Part shown: positions 1 to 9,041 of the stretch, in pieces
Position numbering within the stretch: position 1 is the stretch's first letter
How the letters are laid out: each line of letters opens with the position of its first letter
The notes under the pieces: model-generated
Databases searched by the model: none
What the model was told of the DNA's origin: nothing
Seen by the model: only the letters and a program-made list of their open reading frames with translations
Source: an uncultured Pelagibacteraceae bacterium
GTDB taxonomy: Bacteria; Pseudomonadota; Alphaproteobacteria; Pelagibacterales; Pelagibacteraceae
DNA: 64,000 bases
Reading direction: 5' to 3'
Assembly (NCBI GenBank): GCA_902629575.1
Contig: CACORJ010000001.1
Span: forward strand, 144,271-208,270
Translations under genes and position numbers: made by a program

Positions 1-1478
1 TCAATATTTTCTTTTAGCAATCCTTCTTTTAGCATTAAGCCAAGATTATTTTTTGCTTGTCTCCAATGAGTATCTGCACTTTTATAAATAATATGTCTTA
101 AATCATTAAGTCTACCTGGTGTTTTTGGTTTATTATGTTTATTCCAATACTCTCTACTTTGACCGCCTTTCCAATTTTTTGTTGTAAAACCTAAAATTTC
201 AACTTTAACAGAGCAACGCTCTAGAGTTCTTGATAAAATATCTGCACATATTGCAGCAATTGTAATAGGTCGTCCACGCATTGATCCCGAATTGTCAATC
301 AAGAGAGTAACAATAGTATCTTTAAAATCTAAATCTTTTTCTTTCTTGAACGATAATGAGTTATAAGGATCCATTATTATTCTAGGAAGTTTGGAACTAT
401 CTAATAGACCTTCTTCAAGATCGAATTCCCAAGCTCTGTTTTGTTTTGCTAATAACTGCCTTTGTAATTTATTAGCAAGTTTTGTAACAATATCTTGAAA
501 ACCAATTAATTGTTGATCTAAAGTTTTTCTCAGTTTTGAAGACTCGTCCGAATTCTCTAAGTTTTCCGCCTTGATAATTTCATCATATTGAGATGTAAAA
601 ATTTTATATTCAATATTAATATCATTGATATTTTTTTTTTGAATAACTTGCTCGGATGTTTGTTGATTTTCATCAGTATCTACAAGTTGTTCATCTAATT
701 TATAGTCATCAATGCTATAATCTGAATCTAAACTAGCTTGATTTTCATCATCTTGATTTTGATCTTTTTGATCCTCATTTCCTTCCTGATCTTCATTTGA
801 TTGATTATTTTGATCAGACTCTTGATTTTCCTCTTTAGTTTCCTCATTATCCTCTGTTTGAAAAATATCCATTTCTTGTAATATTTTCGAGAATTTAGAG
901 CCGTAAGTATTCTGATCTTCAAAATTATCTTTCAAAAATTTAATGTGTTTTTTTATTGATTGATCAAATTCTTCTTCCCAAAAATTTAACATTTTTGAAC
1001 AAGTTAAACTTAGTTCAATATTATAAAAATTCTTAAGCATATAAAGTTCAAATGCCTCATTTATTGACACATCTTCTTTAGTTTTTAGTTGATCCTTTTT
1101 TTTACCATTTATTATATGGCTATAATTATCTTTGAGATTCTTATCGATTCCTTTAAGCATTTTGCAACCCAATTTTTCATATCTAGTTCTTTCCGCTATT
1201 GCATACAATGGTTTGCAGTTCGAATTCATTGGTATGTTTTTCTTATAAATATTATTATTTGAAAATTTCTTTTTTAAGGCTGCTGAGTCTGCGTCTGCTC
1301 TTGCTTTTACAAAGTCAAATTTGTTATTAAGTTCATCTAATTCAAATAAATCTGATTTTTTGGATTTTTTTTCTAATTCTGTTTTAATCCCATCATTTAA
1401 ATCCTCTGAAATAACCCTAATAGTAGAGGATAAAGCCTGTCTTAACTTTTCTTTGAAATTTATTTCTTTATTGCTCAT
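1..1478 (-). CDS. cobT: CobT-like VWA protein (cobaltochelatase subunit CobT family), 3' end outside window
   Basis: I translated this by hand because the ORF track omits it; the frame stays open to the left edge, so the C-terminus is missing (about 492 codons present). The N-terminal half is followed by a long acidic Glu/Asp/Gln/Asn-rich linker, then a von Willebrand A domain with a MIDAS motif ([10 protein letters not shown]) and the CobT-like stretch [13 protein letters not shown]. CobT works with the AAA+ protein CobS and the large subunit CobN to insert cobalt in aerobic B12 synthesis. Its ATG overlaps the cobS stop (TAATG), so the two are probably translationally coupled. No cobN is in the window. 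The pair may act as a generic AAA+/VWA chaperone, but the family assignment is firm. Confidence 0.88.
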   Translation of the reverse strand, partial: MSNKEINFKEKLRQALSSTIRVISEDLNDGIKTELEKKSKKSDLFELDELNNKFDFVKARADADSAALKKKFSNNNIYKKNIPMNSNCKPLYAIAERTRYEKLGCKMLKGIDKNLKDNYSHIINGKKKDQLKTKEDVSINEAFELYMLKNFYNIELSLTCSKMLNFWEEEFDQSIKKHIKFLKDNFEDQNTYGSKFSKILQEMDIFQTEDNEETKEENQESDQNNQSNEDQEGNEDQKDQNQDDENQASLDSDYSIDDYKLDEQLVDTDENQQTSEQVIQKKNINDINIEYKIFTSQYDEIIKAENLENSDESSKLRKTLDQQLIGFQDIVTKLANKLQRQLLAKQNRAWEFDLEEGLLDSSKLPRIIMDPYNSLSFKKEKDLDFKDTIVTLLIDNSGSMRGRPITIAAICADILSRTLERCSVKVEILGFTTKNWKGGQSREYWNKHNKPKTPGRLNDLRHIIYKSADTHWRQAKNNLGLMLKEGLLKENI

Positions 1479-2452
1479 TAAATTTGAATATTTACTAAAG
1501 ATTCTGGTAAATCTTCTCCAAAACATCTTTGATAATATTCTGCGATCGTATTTTTTTCCATATCATCGCATTTATTTAAAAAGGTAACTCTGAAAGCATA
1601 TCCTACATCTTTAAAAATTTTAGCATTGTCTGCCCAATGCAGTACGGTTCGAGGACTCATTACAGTTGATATATCTCCTGCTATAAAACCCTTTCTAGTT
1701 AAAGATGCAACTTTAATCATATTAGCAATTTTTTCCTTACCCTTTGGATTATCTAGACTTTTATTTTTTGCTATTATAATTTCCATTTCTTTTTCAAGAC
1801 TTAGATAATTTAAAGTTGTTACTATATTCCACCTGTCCATTTGACCTTGATTAATTTGTTGTGTACCATGATAAAGTCCAGTGGTATCCCCTAAGCCAAC
1901 TGTATTTGATGTTGCAAATAATCTAAAAAATTTGTTTTGCTTGAGAACTTTATTTTTATCTAAAAGAGTAAAGTTTCCTTCCGACTCCAATACTCTTTGA
2001 ATAACAAACATTACATCAGGCCTACCTGCATCATACTCATCAAATACTAATGCAACTGGATTCTGAATTGACCAAGGTAAAATTCCTTCATTAAATTCAG
2101 TTACTTGTTTTCCATCCTTAAGTACTATTGCATCTTTACCAATTAAATCTATTCGACTTATATGGCTGTCTAAGTTTACTCTAATGCAAGGCCAATTTAA
2201 TCTAGCTGCTATTTGCTCAATATGGGTTGATTTTCCCGTACCATGATATCCTTGTACCAAAACTCTTTTGTTGTAAGCGAAACCTGAGATAATAGCTAAT
2301 GTCGTATCGCGATCAAATTTATAACTTTTATCAATATCTGGTACATAATCATTTTTTTTTGAAAAGGCATCGATCTCCATATCTGAGTCAATACCGAAAG
2401 TTTGTTTTACAGAAATCTTTATATCAGGTTGTAAATTAAGTTCAGGTGTCAA
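1478..2452 (-). CDS. cobS: CobS-like AAA+ ATPase (cobaltochelatase subunit CobS family)
   Basis: This is a 324-aa AAA+ ATPase of the CobS/MoxR type. Walker A is GYHGTGKST at residues 68-76 and Walker B is VALVFDEYD at 133-141. The conserved segment [17 protein letters not shown] lies between them. CobS forms the ATPase ring that drives CobN-dependent cobalt chelation together with CobT. It overlaps the upstream J-domain gene by 11 bp and the downstream cobT by 1 bp, giving a tight J-protein/cobS/cobT operon. The metal-chelation role is inferred from the family only, because no CobN is seen here. Confidence 0.92.
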   Translation of the reverse strand: MTPELNLQPDIKISVKQTFGIDSDMEIDAFSKKNDYVPDIDKSYKFDRDTTLAIISGFAYNKRVLVQGYHGTGKSTHIEQIAARLNWPCIRVNLDSHISRIDLIGKDAIVLKDGKQVTEFNEGILPWSIQNPVALVFDEYDAGRPDVMFVIQRVLESEGNFTLLDKNKVLKQNKFFRLFATSNTVGLGDTTGLYHGTQQINQGQMDRWNIVTTLNYLSLEKEMEIIIAKNKSLDNPKGKEKIANMIKVASLTRKGFIAGDISTVMSPRTVLHWADNAKIFKDVGYAFRVTFLNKCDDMEKNTIAEYYQRCFGEDLPESLVNIQI

Positions 2453-2969
2453 TTTTTTCTCTATAAGTATTTTTTAACTGCGTATAAGCTAAAGTGATTT
2501 GTTTAAGTTTTTCTTCATATTTTTTATTACCGGCATTTATATCTGGGTGAAATTTTTTAACAAGGATTTTAAATTTTTCTTGAATTTTTTGCCATTTTAA
2601 ACCTACCGAAACCCCCAAAATACTGAAGGCTTTAATATCTTTATGATCAAATTTAAATTGACGCATATGATTGTAATCAGATTTAAGTTTATCTTTATCT
2701 AACTCATCCCTGAGAGTGTTGTTCCATAAGACTTTGAAAAAATTGTCAGATGAGCTGAAGCTTTGAGTTGGCTTGTGCCAAATCATATCTGATTTTAAAA
2801 AATCAATCACTTGGTTATCATTCATACCAGCAAAATAATTCCAATTTTTATTAAATTCTTTTACGTGCTCCAAACAAAGCATACGATATTTCTTGCTATT
2901 ATCCTTCTCAACAGGAGCTTTATATTCACCTATTTCCTTACAATTATTCCAGTCACAAATATTTTTCAT
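2442..2969 (-). CDS. J-domain (DnaJ-like) co-chaperone protein
   Basis: The 175-aa product has a C-terminal J-domain with the diagnostic HPD tripeptide at residues 141-143, between a basic helix II (KFKILVKKF) and a helix III ending near ITLAYTQLK. J-domains stimulate the ATPase of DnaK. The N-terminal part has paired cysteines (C5, C10, C32) that could bind metal, but I recognise no named domain there. It is the first gene of the minus-strand group leading into cobS and cobT, and is divergent from bolA with only 19 bp between starts, so the two must share a promoter region. The client protein is unknown; CobS/CobT are candidates by position only. Confidence 0.85.
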   Translation of the reverse strand: MKNICDWNNCKEIGEYKAPVEKDNSKKYRMLCLEHVKEFNKNWNYFAGMNDNQVIDFLKSDMIWHKPTQSFSSSDNFFKVLWNNTLRDELDKDKLKSDYNHMRQFKFDHKDIKAFSILGVSVGLKWQKIQEKFKILVKKFHPDINAGNKKYEEKLKQITLAYTQLKNTYREKIDT

Positions 2970-2988
2970 GGTATAATAAACAACATTT

Positions 2989-3249
2989 ATGAATATAAAT
3001 GATTTAATTGCAATTATAAAAAAAAAATTAAATGAAGAAATTAAAATTGAACAAATTGATGTTCAAGACAAGACATTCCTTCATAAAAATCATCAAGGTT
3101 TTCAAGCAGGAAAATTTCATTTAAAAATTATTATTAATTCTAATGAGCTTAAAAGTCTCAATAAAATAAATAGCAACAAAAAAATTTATAAAGTTTTAGA
3201 AAAAGAAATGAGAGAATATATTCATTCGTTGCAAATTTTAATTAGCTAA
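2989..3249 (+). CDS. bolA: BolA family protein
   Basis: This 86-aa protein has the BolA-fold length and order: an N-terminal helix (NDLIAIIKKKL), a strand with the conserved HxGFQAGKFHLKI region, and a C-terminal helix with the (R/K)EYIHSLQI ending typical of the family. BolA proteins partner monothiol glutaredoxins in iron-sulfur cluster handling or regulation. Which BolA subclass this is cannot be settled from the sequence alone. Its stop lies inside the 3' end of aroB on the opposite strand (12-bp convergent overlap), leaving no room for a separate terminator. Confidence 0.85.
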   Translation: MNINDLIAIIKKKLNEEIKIEQIDVQDKTFLHKNHQGFQAGKFHLKIIINSNELKSLNKINSNKKIYKVLEKEMREYIHSLQILIS

Positions 3250-4344
3250 CTCTTTTTTTAAAAAAGTTTTTATTTCTAAACGAGTAAATTCTTTATTTAT
3301 TACAGTTGAGCCAATTTTTTTTAACAGTATTAAATTTATTTTATCTGAAGTATTCTTCTTATCTTTACTCATGAACTTTAAAATCAAGTTTAGATTTTTT
3401 GATAAAAAATATTTTCTAATATTATTTGGAAGTTTTGCATTACTAATATGATTTATTATTTTTTGATACTCACCTATTTTAATTAATTTTTTTTTTAGAC
3501 TAAATCTTAATGCCGTAGAGATACCTAATATGACAGCCTCACCATGGTTTAATTTCCTTGAATACCCTTGAGCAGCCTCATAAGCATGTGCAAAAGTATG
3601 CCCGAAGTTTAATATTTTCCTCTTATTTTTTTCTTTTTCATCTTTCTCAACTATCATTTTTTTTATCTTGCAACTTTCAAATATTGCTTTTTCAATAAAT
3701 GGACTTTTTAAATTCATAATGTTTGAGTAATTTTTATTTAAATACTCAAAAAAGATTTTATCTAAAATTAATGAATGTTTTAAAATTTCTCCGTATCCAC
3801 AAATTATTTCTCTTCTTGGTAACGACTTTAAAAATTCAGTATCACTAATAACTATCTTTGGTTGATAAAAACTCCCAATAAGATTTTTACCTTCACTTGT
3901 ATTAACACCTGTTTTGCCACCAATAGAAGAGTCCACCTGTGATAGCAAGGTTGTTGGAATATTTATTAATAACAAACCTCTTTTAAATAAACTTGATGCG
4001 AAGCCTCCAATATCACCAGTAATACCTCCGCCTATTGTTATTAAACTATCTGACCTTGAAAAATTATTGATTAGTAATATTTTCAAAATTTTATTCACAT
4101 TATCTAAATTTTTATTTTTTTCATTGGCATTGAAGATAAATTTAAATATCTTTTTTTTCTTTAATGATTTTGAGATTTTTGTAATCATTTTTGAAGGAAC
4201 CTTATTGTCAACTATTAATAGACACTTATGGAAGTTAATAGAGTTACTATCTAAGTAAGTATGTAAATTTTTAATAATATTTGAACCAATTATAATTGGG
4301 TAGTTTTCTAATTTTGTTTTTACATTTAATTCAATGTTTTTCAT
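3238..4344 (-). CDS. aroB: 3-dehydroquinate synthase AroB
   Basis: This 368-aa enzyme converts DAHP to 3-dehydroquinate, the second step of the shikimate pathway, using NAD and a divalent metal. Visible signatures are GGGITGDIGGF (NAD-binding region), PTTLLSQVDSSIGGKTGVN, and the metal-ligand segments GYGEILKHSL, LNFGHTFAHAYE and LNHGEAV. Length is normal for the family. It overlaps the 3' end of aroK by 14 bp, consistent with an aroK-aroB operon, which is a common bacterial pairing. The 3' end overlaps the convergent bolA. Confidence 0.96.
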   Translation of the reverse strand: MKNIELNVKTKLENYPIIIGSNIIKNLHTYLDSNSINFHKCLLIVDNKVPSKMITKISKSLKKKKIFKFIFNANEKNKNLDNVNKILKILLINNFSRSDSLITIGGGITGDIGGFASSLFKRGLLLINIPTTLLSQVDSSIGGKTGVNTSEGKNLIGSFYQPKIVISDTEFLKSLPRREIICGYGEILKHSLILDKIFFEYLNKNYSNIMNLKSPFIEKAIFESCKIKKMIVEKDEKEKNKRKILNFGHTFAHAYEAAQGYSRKLNHGEAVILGISTALRFSLKKKLIKIGEYQKIINHISNAKLPNNIRKYFLSKNLNLILKFMSKDKKNTSDKINLILLKKIGSTVINKEFTRLEIKTFLKKELAN

Positions 4345-4843
4345 ATATCTTTATTATTTTATCAACAATTTCACTTTTTGTAAGATTTTCACATTCAATT
4401 TTATACTTAGCTTTTGAATAAACAATTGACCGTTTTTTTATCAAATCAGCAAGCTCATTTCTCGTTGACTTAAATGCAATTGGTCTATTTTGATTGTTTT
4501 TTATTCTTTTTATTAAAGTTACCATATCCCAATTAAGCCAAAAAGAAATATGTTTTTCTAAAATCTCTTTTTTAATTTTGTTATTTAAAAAACCTCCTCC
4601 TCCTAGAGAGATGACTGAATTATTTTTTTTCAAATATTCTAATGTAATGAATTCTTCAATTTCTCTAAAGTATTTCTCACCTTTAATTTCAAATATTTTT
4701 GAAATCGACAATCCTAGACGTTTTTCAATCTCTTTATCTACATCAACAAAGTCAATTTTTAATTTTTTTGATACGATTAAACCTATAGATGTTTTACCAG
4801 AACCCATCATACCTAAAAAAACTAAATTTTCTTTTGATTTCAT
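4331..4843 (-). CDS. aroK: Shikimate kinase AroK
   Basis: The enzyme phosphorylates shikimate with ATP. The P-loop GMMGSGKTS is near the N-terminus, followed by DVDKEIE (shikimate-binding Asp), the FREIE segment, SLGGGGFL and the lid region NQNRPIA. The ORF track gives 191 aa from base 4906, but the first 21 residues precede the usual shikimate-kinase start. I prefer the ATG at 4843 (170 aa), which begins MKSKENLVFLG. The longer start would also run into the divergent small gene at 4901. The gene overlaps aroB by 14 bp and is likely co-transcribed with it. Confidence 0.93.
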   Translation of the reverse strand: MKSKENLVFLGMMGSGKTSIGLIVSKKLKIDFVDVDKEIEKRLGLSISKIFEIKGEKYFREIEEFITLEYLKKNNSVISLGGGGFLNNKIKKEILEKHISFWLNWDMVTLIKRIKNNQNRPIAFKSTRNELADLIKKRSIVYSKAKYKIECENLTKSEIVDKIIKIYEKH

Positions 4844-4900
4844 AAGTTTCTGTATTGAAAAAACACAAATATGTCTTAATTTAATTTTAATCAACGTTAT

Positions 4901-5080
4901 ATGCAATTTATAAGAAACTCAAGTTCCCGTAAAGGCGCTACAGGTTTAATAATAAAATTAACCTTTCTTTTAATTTTATTTCTTGGAGCAATATTTTTAT
5001 TAGGAAAAGTGGATTTTCCAGCACCAAAAAAAGAAATAGAAAAAATCATCTCTAATGAAAATTTTAAAATTGTTAAATAA
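4901..5080 (+). CDS. Small single-span membrane protein (59 aa), not in ORF track
   Basis: Direct translation from the ATG at 4901 gives a 59-aa protein beginning MQFIRNSSSRKGATG. It has a basic N-terminus, one strongly hydrophobic segment (about residues 16-35, LIIKLTFLLILFLGAIFLLG), and a short tail that is charged after KVDFPAPKKE. This suggests an N-in single-span inner-membrane protein. The stop lies 26 bp inside the next gene, which uses another frame, so the two are probably coupled. I recognise no family. The ORF track shows only the antisense shadow of this region. Codon use matches the neighbours. Confidence 0.65.
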   Translation: MQFIRNSSSRKGATGLIIKLTFLLILFLGAIFLLGKVDFPAPKKEIEKIISNENFKIVK

Positions 5081-6827
5081 ATATTATTTATCAATTATTT
5101 TATTAACTCTTTTTGTCAATTTGAATGTAAAAGCCGAAGATAAACCAATTGATATATGGAATATAGAACAAAAGGAAATAGAGGGAAATAATTCAACTAA
5201 TAAGAAAAAAATTGAAAAAATTGAAAACGAACAAACATCACAATCTAGTGTCTACAATTTACAATCTCAAGAGGAATTAAATAAAGTTCTAGTAGAGTCT
5301 TCAGTCAATTCTCAGGAAATAAAAATTATAGGTCTTTATGATCCTGAGGATTACAGTTTAAAAATTGATATGTGGTCAAATTCTAATGGTGATCAATTAA
5401 AATATCTTTTTTCAAATTTATCAAAAATTCAATTATCAAATGATGCTACAGAATTAATGAACATAGCTTTATTAACTAATTCATATCATCCTGATATAAA
5501 TATGAAAAAAAATGAATTTTTAAAAATCAAATCTGATTGGTTAATCAAAATTAATGATAGAGAGCTGATTGAGGAATATTTACTTAAAAATCAAATACTT
5601 AATTTACATCCTGAACTAACTAGATTCTTGGTAGATCAGTATTTATCAGAATCAAATATTGAAAAAGCGTGTGATTTGTTTTTCAAGAACAACGAAGTTA
5701 TTGAAAATGAATACTTATCGAAGTTTAATCTTTATTGCCTAATAAATGCTGGCAGATCAGATGAAGCACAATTAATTTTTGATTTGAAAAAAGAACTTGG
5801 TTTTAATGATGAATATTTTGAAAATAAAATAAATTATTTATTTGGATACAGCAATGAACCTAATTTAGAGATTTCAGAAAATTCTATTTTAGACTTTCAT
5901 TTAGCACATAGAACAAATGTAGATTTTATTTTTGAACCAAAAACAAACACTAGTCCACTAATATGGAGGTATTTATCAACTTCTAATTTATTATATAAAA
6001 TTGATGAAATTGATATTTTAGAAATAGATAAGATTTTATTAATTGAGAAGGCCACTCATGATAAAAATTATCCTGAGAGTGATTTATTTTCTTTATATAA
6101 AAGATTTCAGTTCAATATAAATCAACTTTTAAATGCTCTAGAACTTTATAAATCTTTATCAAATGTTGAGGCTAGAGCATTAATTTATCAAAAAATATTA
6201 TTAGAGTCAGACGATAAAAAAAAAATAGAACTCCTTAAAATTTTGAAAGATTTATTTAAAAAAGATGGTTATGAAAATGCTTTTGATAAGGAATTAATAA
6301 AATTTTTAGATGAAATAAATCCTGAAGAGGTTCCATCAAATTTCACAACATTTTATAATGATAATTTATTTGATGAATCAAAAAAGAAAAATAATATAAA
6401 ATTTAATAAAGATATACTGCATCAATCAAAAATAGTGAACTATTTTAATGGAGATTTCGCTAATTCTAAAATTGAAAAAGATTTAAATAATTTTTTGAAA
6501 AAAATAAAAAAAAACAAGAAATATTTTCTATCTAAAAAAGATATTATTTTAATTGAGTCAATTAAATCAGATGGTATTAAAATTTCAAAAAAATACGATG
6601 ATCTATATGATATAAATGATTTTGATATACCCACAGATATTCAGGTAATGATAAATAACAAAGAGATTGGCTTAACACTATTGAGAATAATTGAAGTAAT
6701 TGGTCAAGACGATCTCGAAGCATTAGATGAAGATACTATTTATTTCATAATTAGTGCCCTTAATCAATTAGATATCGATTATATTAGAAATAAGATTTTA
6801 TTAAAAGTTCTTCCTTTAAAAGTTTAG
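5055..6827 (+). CDS. Predicted exported protein of unknown function, 590 aa
   Basis: The N-terminus reads as a Sec signal peptide: a basic start, a hydrophobic core (YYLSIILLTLFVNLNV) and an AxA-like site with cleavage probably after residue 27 (VKA). The mature protein is acidic and Asn/Lys/Glu-rich, begins with a low-complexity linker (about 30-75), and then looks all-helical with recurrent Leu-rich amphipathic helices, perhaps an alpha-solenoid. I see no catalytic motif and no further membrane span. It overlaps the 59-aa membrane protein upstream and sits 22 bp before def, so it heads the def-fmt-truA group. Function is unknown. Confidence 0.75.
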   Translation: MKILKLLNKYYLSIILLTLFVNLNVKAEDKPIDIWNIEQKEIEGNNSTNKKKIEKIENEQTSQSSVYNLQSQEELNKVLVESSVNSQEIKIIGLYDPEDYSLKIDMWSNSNGDQLKYLFSNLSKIQLSNDATELMNIALLTNSYHPDINMKKNEFLKIKSDWLIKINDRELIEEYLLKNQILNLHPELTRFLVDQYLSESNIEKACDLFFKNNEVIENEYLSKFNLYCLINAGRSDEAQLIFDLKKELGFNDEYFENKINYLFGYSNEPNLEISENSILDFHLAHRTNVDFIFEPKTNTSPLIWRYLSTSNLLYKIDEIDILEIDKILLIEKATHDKNYPESDLFSLYKRFQFNINQLLNALELYKSLSNVEARALIYQKILLESDDKKKIELLKILKDLFKKDGYENAFDKELIKFLDEINPEEVPSNFTTFYNDNLFDESKKKNNIKFNKDILHQSKIVNYFNGDFANSKIEKDLNNFLKKIKKNKKYFLSKKDIILIESIKSDGIKISKKYDDLYDINDFDIPTDIQVMINNKEIGLTLLRIIEVIGQDDLEALDEDTIYFIISALNQLDIDYIRNKILLKVLPLKV

Positions 6828-6849
6828 AAATTAGTTTATCAATTTAATC

Positions 6850-7374
6850 ATGAGTATAAGAGATATAATAACTGTCCCAGACCAAATATTAAAAAAAATT
6901 TCAGAACCTTTAGATAAAGTAGGTTTAAATGAAAAAAAACTTGTAAATGATTTATTTGAGACTATGTATAAATCAAACGGCATTGGTCTTGCAGCAGTTC
7001 AAGTTGGTATACTCAAAAGAGTTTTGGTTGTCGATGTTTCATCGAAAGAAAATGAGAGGAATCCAATGTGCCTAATAAATCCCACAATAAAAAGTTTAAG
7101 TAATGAAATGTCTTTGTATGAAGAGGGCTGTTTATCTATTCCAGATACTTTTATTGAAATACAAAGACCAAAATCTTGCAAAATAGAGTATTTAGATATT
7201 AATGGGAAAATTAAGATAGAAGAGTTTAGTGGCCTTCTTTCAACTTGTATTCAGCATGAAATTAATCACTTGGATGGAAAATTGATTATTGACCACCTTT
7301 CTAAATTAAAAAAAGAGATGATAATTAAGAAAATTTCTAAAATAAAAAAAAATCCTGACAGAGTAATAGTGTAA
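6850..7374 (+). CDS. def: Peptide deformylase
   Basis: This metalloenzyme removes the formyl group from the initiator Met of new proteins. All three family motifs are present: GIGLAAVQ (44-51), EEGCLSIP (91-98, metal ligand Cys94) and HEINH (136-140, ligands His136/His140 and the catalytic Glu137). Length (174 aa) is normal. The stop is 1 bp before the fmt start, so def and fmt are probably co-translated. This is the classic pairing of formylation and deformylation. Confidence 0.97.
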   Translation: MSIRDIITVPDQILKKISEPLDKVGLNEKKLVNDLFETMYKSNGIGLAAVQVGILKRVLVVDVSSKENERNPMCLINPTIKSLSNEMSLYEEGCLSIPDTFIEIQRPKSCKIEYLDINGKIKIEEFSGLLSTCIQHEINHLDGKLIIDHLSKLKKEMIIKKISKIKKNPDRVIV

Positions 7375-7375
7375 T

Positions 7376-8308
7376 ATGTCTACAAAAATTATTTTTATGG
7401 GTACGCCTTTATTTTCTGTACCAGTTTTGAAATCCTTATATCAAAATGGCTTTCCGGTAACTTTAGTTTATACACAACCTCCACAAAAATCACACCGTGG
7501 ACAAAAAATTAATAAATCTCCTATCCAAGGTATATCCGAAACTTTAAATATTGATTTTAGATCACCTCAGAGTTTAAAAAATAATAAAGAGGAGTACGAT
7601 TTTTTGAAAAGTTTAAATGCAGATTTAGCGGTTGTTGTAGCTTATGGACAAATAATTCCAGAAAATTTTTTAAATTTAACGAAAAAAGGATTTATTAATG
7701 TTCATGCCTCTATTCTTCCCTCTTGGCGAGGCGCAGCTCCAATACAGAGGTCAATTATGAATTTAGATAAAGAGACAGGAATTAGCATTATGAAAATGAA
7801 TGAAAAATTAGATAGCGGACCTGTAAGTAATATTTACAAAATAAAATTAGATCAGAGTCTTAATGCACAAGAAATATCAGATAAACTCTCACTTTTAGCT
7901 GCTGAAAAAATTTTAGACAACGTAGATGATATATTAGAAAATAAAGTAAAATTTGTAGAGCAAGATCATACAAGAGCAACTTATGCAAATAAAATTGATA
8001 AAAATGAGGGTAAAATTGATTGGAGTGAAGAAGCCTCAAAAATTATTGGTAAGGTTAATGGTTTATTCCCAACACCAGGTGCTTTTTTTAATTTAAAGGG
8101 AGAAAGATATAAAGTTTTAAAGGCAGAGAAAGGCAGCGGTGTTGGTAAAATTGGAGAAGTTGTTTCAGATAAATTAGAAATAGTTTGCGGAAAAAATCAA
8201 TCTATTAAAATTCTTGAAATTCAAAGAGAAGGAAAAAAATCTCAAAAAATTAGCGAGTTTATACTTGGATCTAATATTAAAAAAGGAACAATAATTCCAA
8301 ATGTTTAA
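7376..8308 (+). CDS. fmt: Methionyl-tRNA formyltransferase
   Basis: The enzyme formylates Met-tRNAi using 10-formyl-THF. Catalytic residues are at Asn108, His110 (NVHASILPSWRGAAPIQ) and Asp146 (KLDSGPV), equivalent to Asn106/His108/Asp144 of the E. coli enzyme. The Rossmann-like N-terminal domain starts at FMGTPLFSVP and a C-terminal OB-like domain follows. Length 310 aa is typical. The 3' end overlaps truA by 8 bp. Confidence 0.97.
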   Translation: MSTKIIFMGTPLFSVPVLKSLYQNGFPVTLVYTQPPQKSHRGQKINKSPIQGISETLNIDFRSPQSLKNNKEEYDFLKSLNADLAVVVAYGQIIPENFLNLTKKGFINVHASILPSWRGAAPIQRSIMNLDKETGISIMKMNEKLDSGPVSNIYKIKLDQSLNAQEISDKLSLLAAEKILDNVDDILENKVKFVEQDHTRATYANKIDKNEGKIDWSEEASKIIGKVNGLFPTPGAFFNLKGERYKVLKAEKGSGVGKIGEVVSDKLEIVCGKNQSIKILEIQREGKKSQKISEFILGSNIKKGTIIPNV

Positions 8309-9041
8309 ATATCAAATATTAGTAGAGTATGTAGGAACTGATTTTAGAGGCTGGCAAGTTCAAAAAAGAGGAAAAACTGTCCAAGGACTTATTCAAGAAA
8401 AAATTTCTACATTACTAAAAGAAAAAATTGATTTAATAGGCTCAGGAAGAACAGATACTGGTGTACATGCTATTGAGCAATCTGCACATTTTGTATGTAA
8501 GTCAAGAATTTCTAATTTAGATAAATTTTTAAAATCTATAAATCATTTTCTGAAAAAAGATTTAGTATCAGTTATTAAAATAAAAAAAAAAAATAAAAAT
8601 TTTCATTCAAGATTTTCTGCAAAAATGAGAATATATAAGTATATAATCATAAATCGTGCTAGTACACCAGTTTTAGACCATAAAAGGGCATGGCATATTA
8701 TAAAAGATTTAGATTTGGATATAATGAAAAAAGCAGCAAAAAAATTAGAAGGTACAAAAGATTTTTCTACCTTTAGAGCTTCTAGCTGTAGAGCTAAAAG
8801 TCCAATAAAAACTATCGAGTCTGTTAAAATTAAATATAATAGTCATAAAATAGAAATTGTGTTTAAATCTAAATCATTTTTACAACAACAAGTTCGTTCT
8901 ATGGTTGGGTGTCTCAAATATGTAGGTGAAAAAAAATGGAGTTTGAAGAATTTTGAAAGTATTATGAATTCAAAAAAAAGAGTTTTGTGTGCACCACCAG
9001 CTCCACCAGAGGGTTTATATTTAACTAGGGTTATTTATTAA
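8301..9041 (+). CDS. truA: tRNA pseudouridine(38-40) synthase TruA
   Basis: TruA makes pseudouridine at positions 38-40 of the tRNA anticodon arm. The catalytic motif GRTDTGVHA contains the nucleophile Asp52. Other family signatures are GTDFRGWQ near the N-terminus, FSTFRASSCRAKSP, and the C-terminal QQQVRSMVGCL. At 246 aa it has normal length. It is last in the def-fmt-truA group. Its last 21 bp overlap the convergent SET-domain gene, so its C-terminal codons are shared with the other strand. Confidence 0.96.
   Translation: MFKYQILVEYVGTDFRGWQVQKRGKTVQGLIQEKISTLLKEKIDLIGSGRTDTGVHAIEQSAHFVCKSRISNLDKFLKSINHFLKKDLVSVIKIKKKNKNFHSRFSAKMRIYKYIIINRASTPVLDHKRAWHIIKDLDLDIMKKAAKKLEGTKDFSTFRASSCRAKSPIKTIESVKIKYNSHKIEIVFKSKSFLQQQVRSMVGCLKYVGEKKWSLKNFESIMNSKKRVLCAPPAPPEGLYLTRVIY

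Noticed and set aside
728-922. 64-aa Lys-rich minus-strand ORF
   Set aside because: Alternate frame of the repetitive acidic linker region of cobT; the cobT frame itself is open throughout.
3914-4258. 114-aa plus-strand ORF opposite aroB
   Set aside because: Antisense shadow of aroB with no family resemblance.
4844-4906. N-terminal extension of aroK by 21 residues
   Set aside because: Precedes the normal shikimate-kinase start and would approach the divergent small gene; the ATG at 4843 fits the family.
4494-4913. 139-aa plus-strand ORF opposite aroK
   Set aside because: Shadow of the shikimate kinase gene; the hydrophobic composition arises from the complementary codons.
4897-5094. 65-aa minus-strand ORF
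   Set aside because: Antisense of the 59-aa membrane protein gene, which has better start, membrane segment and context.
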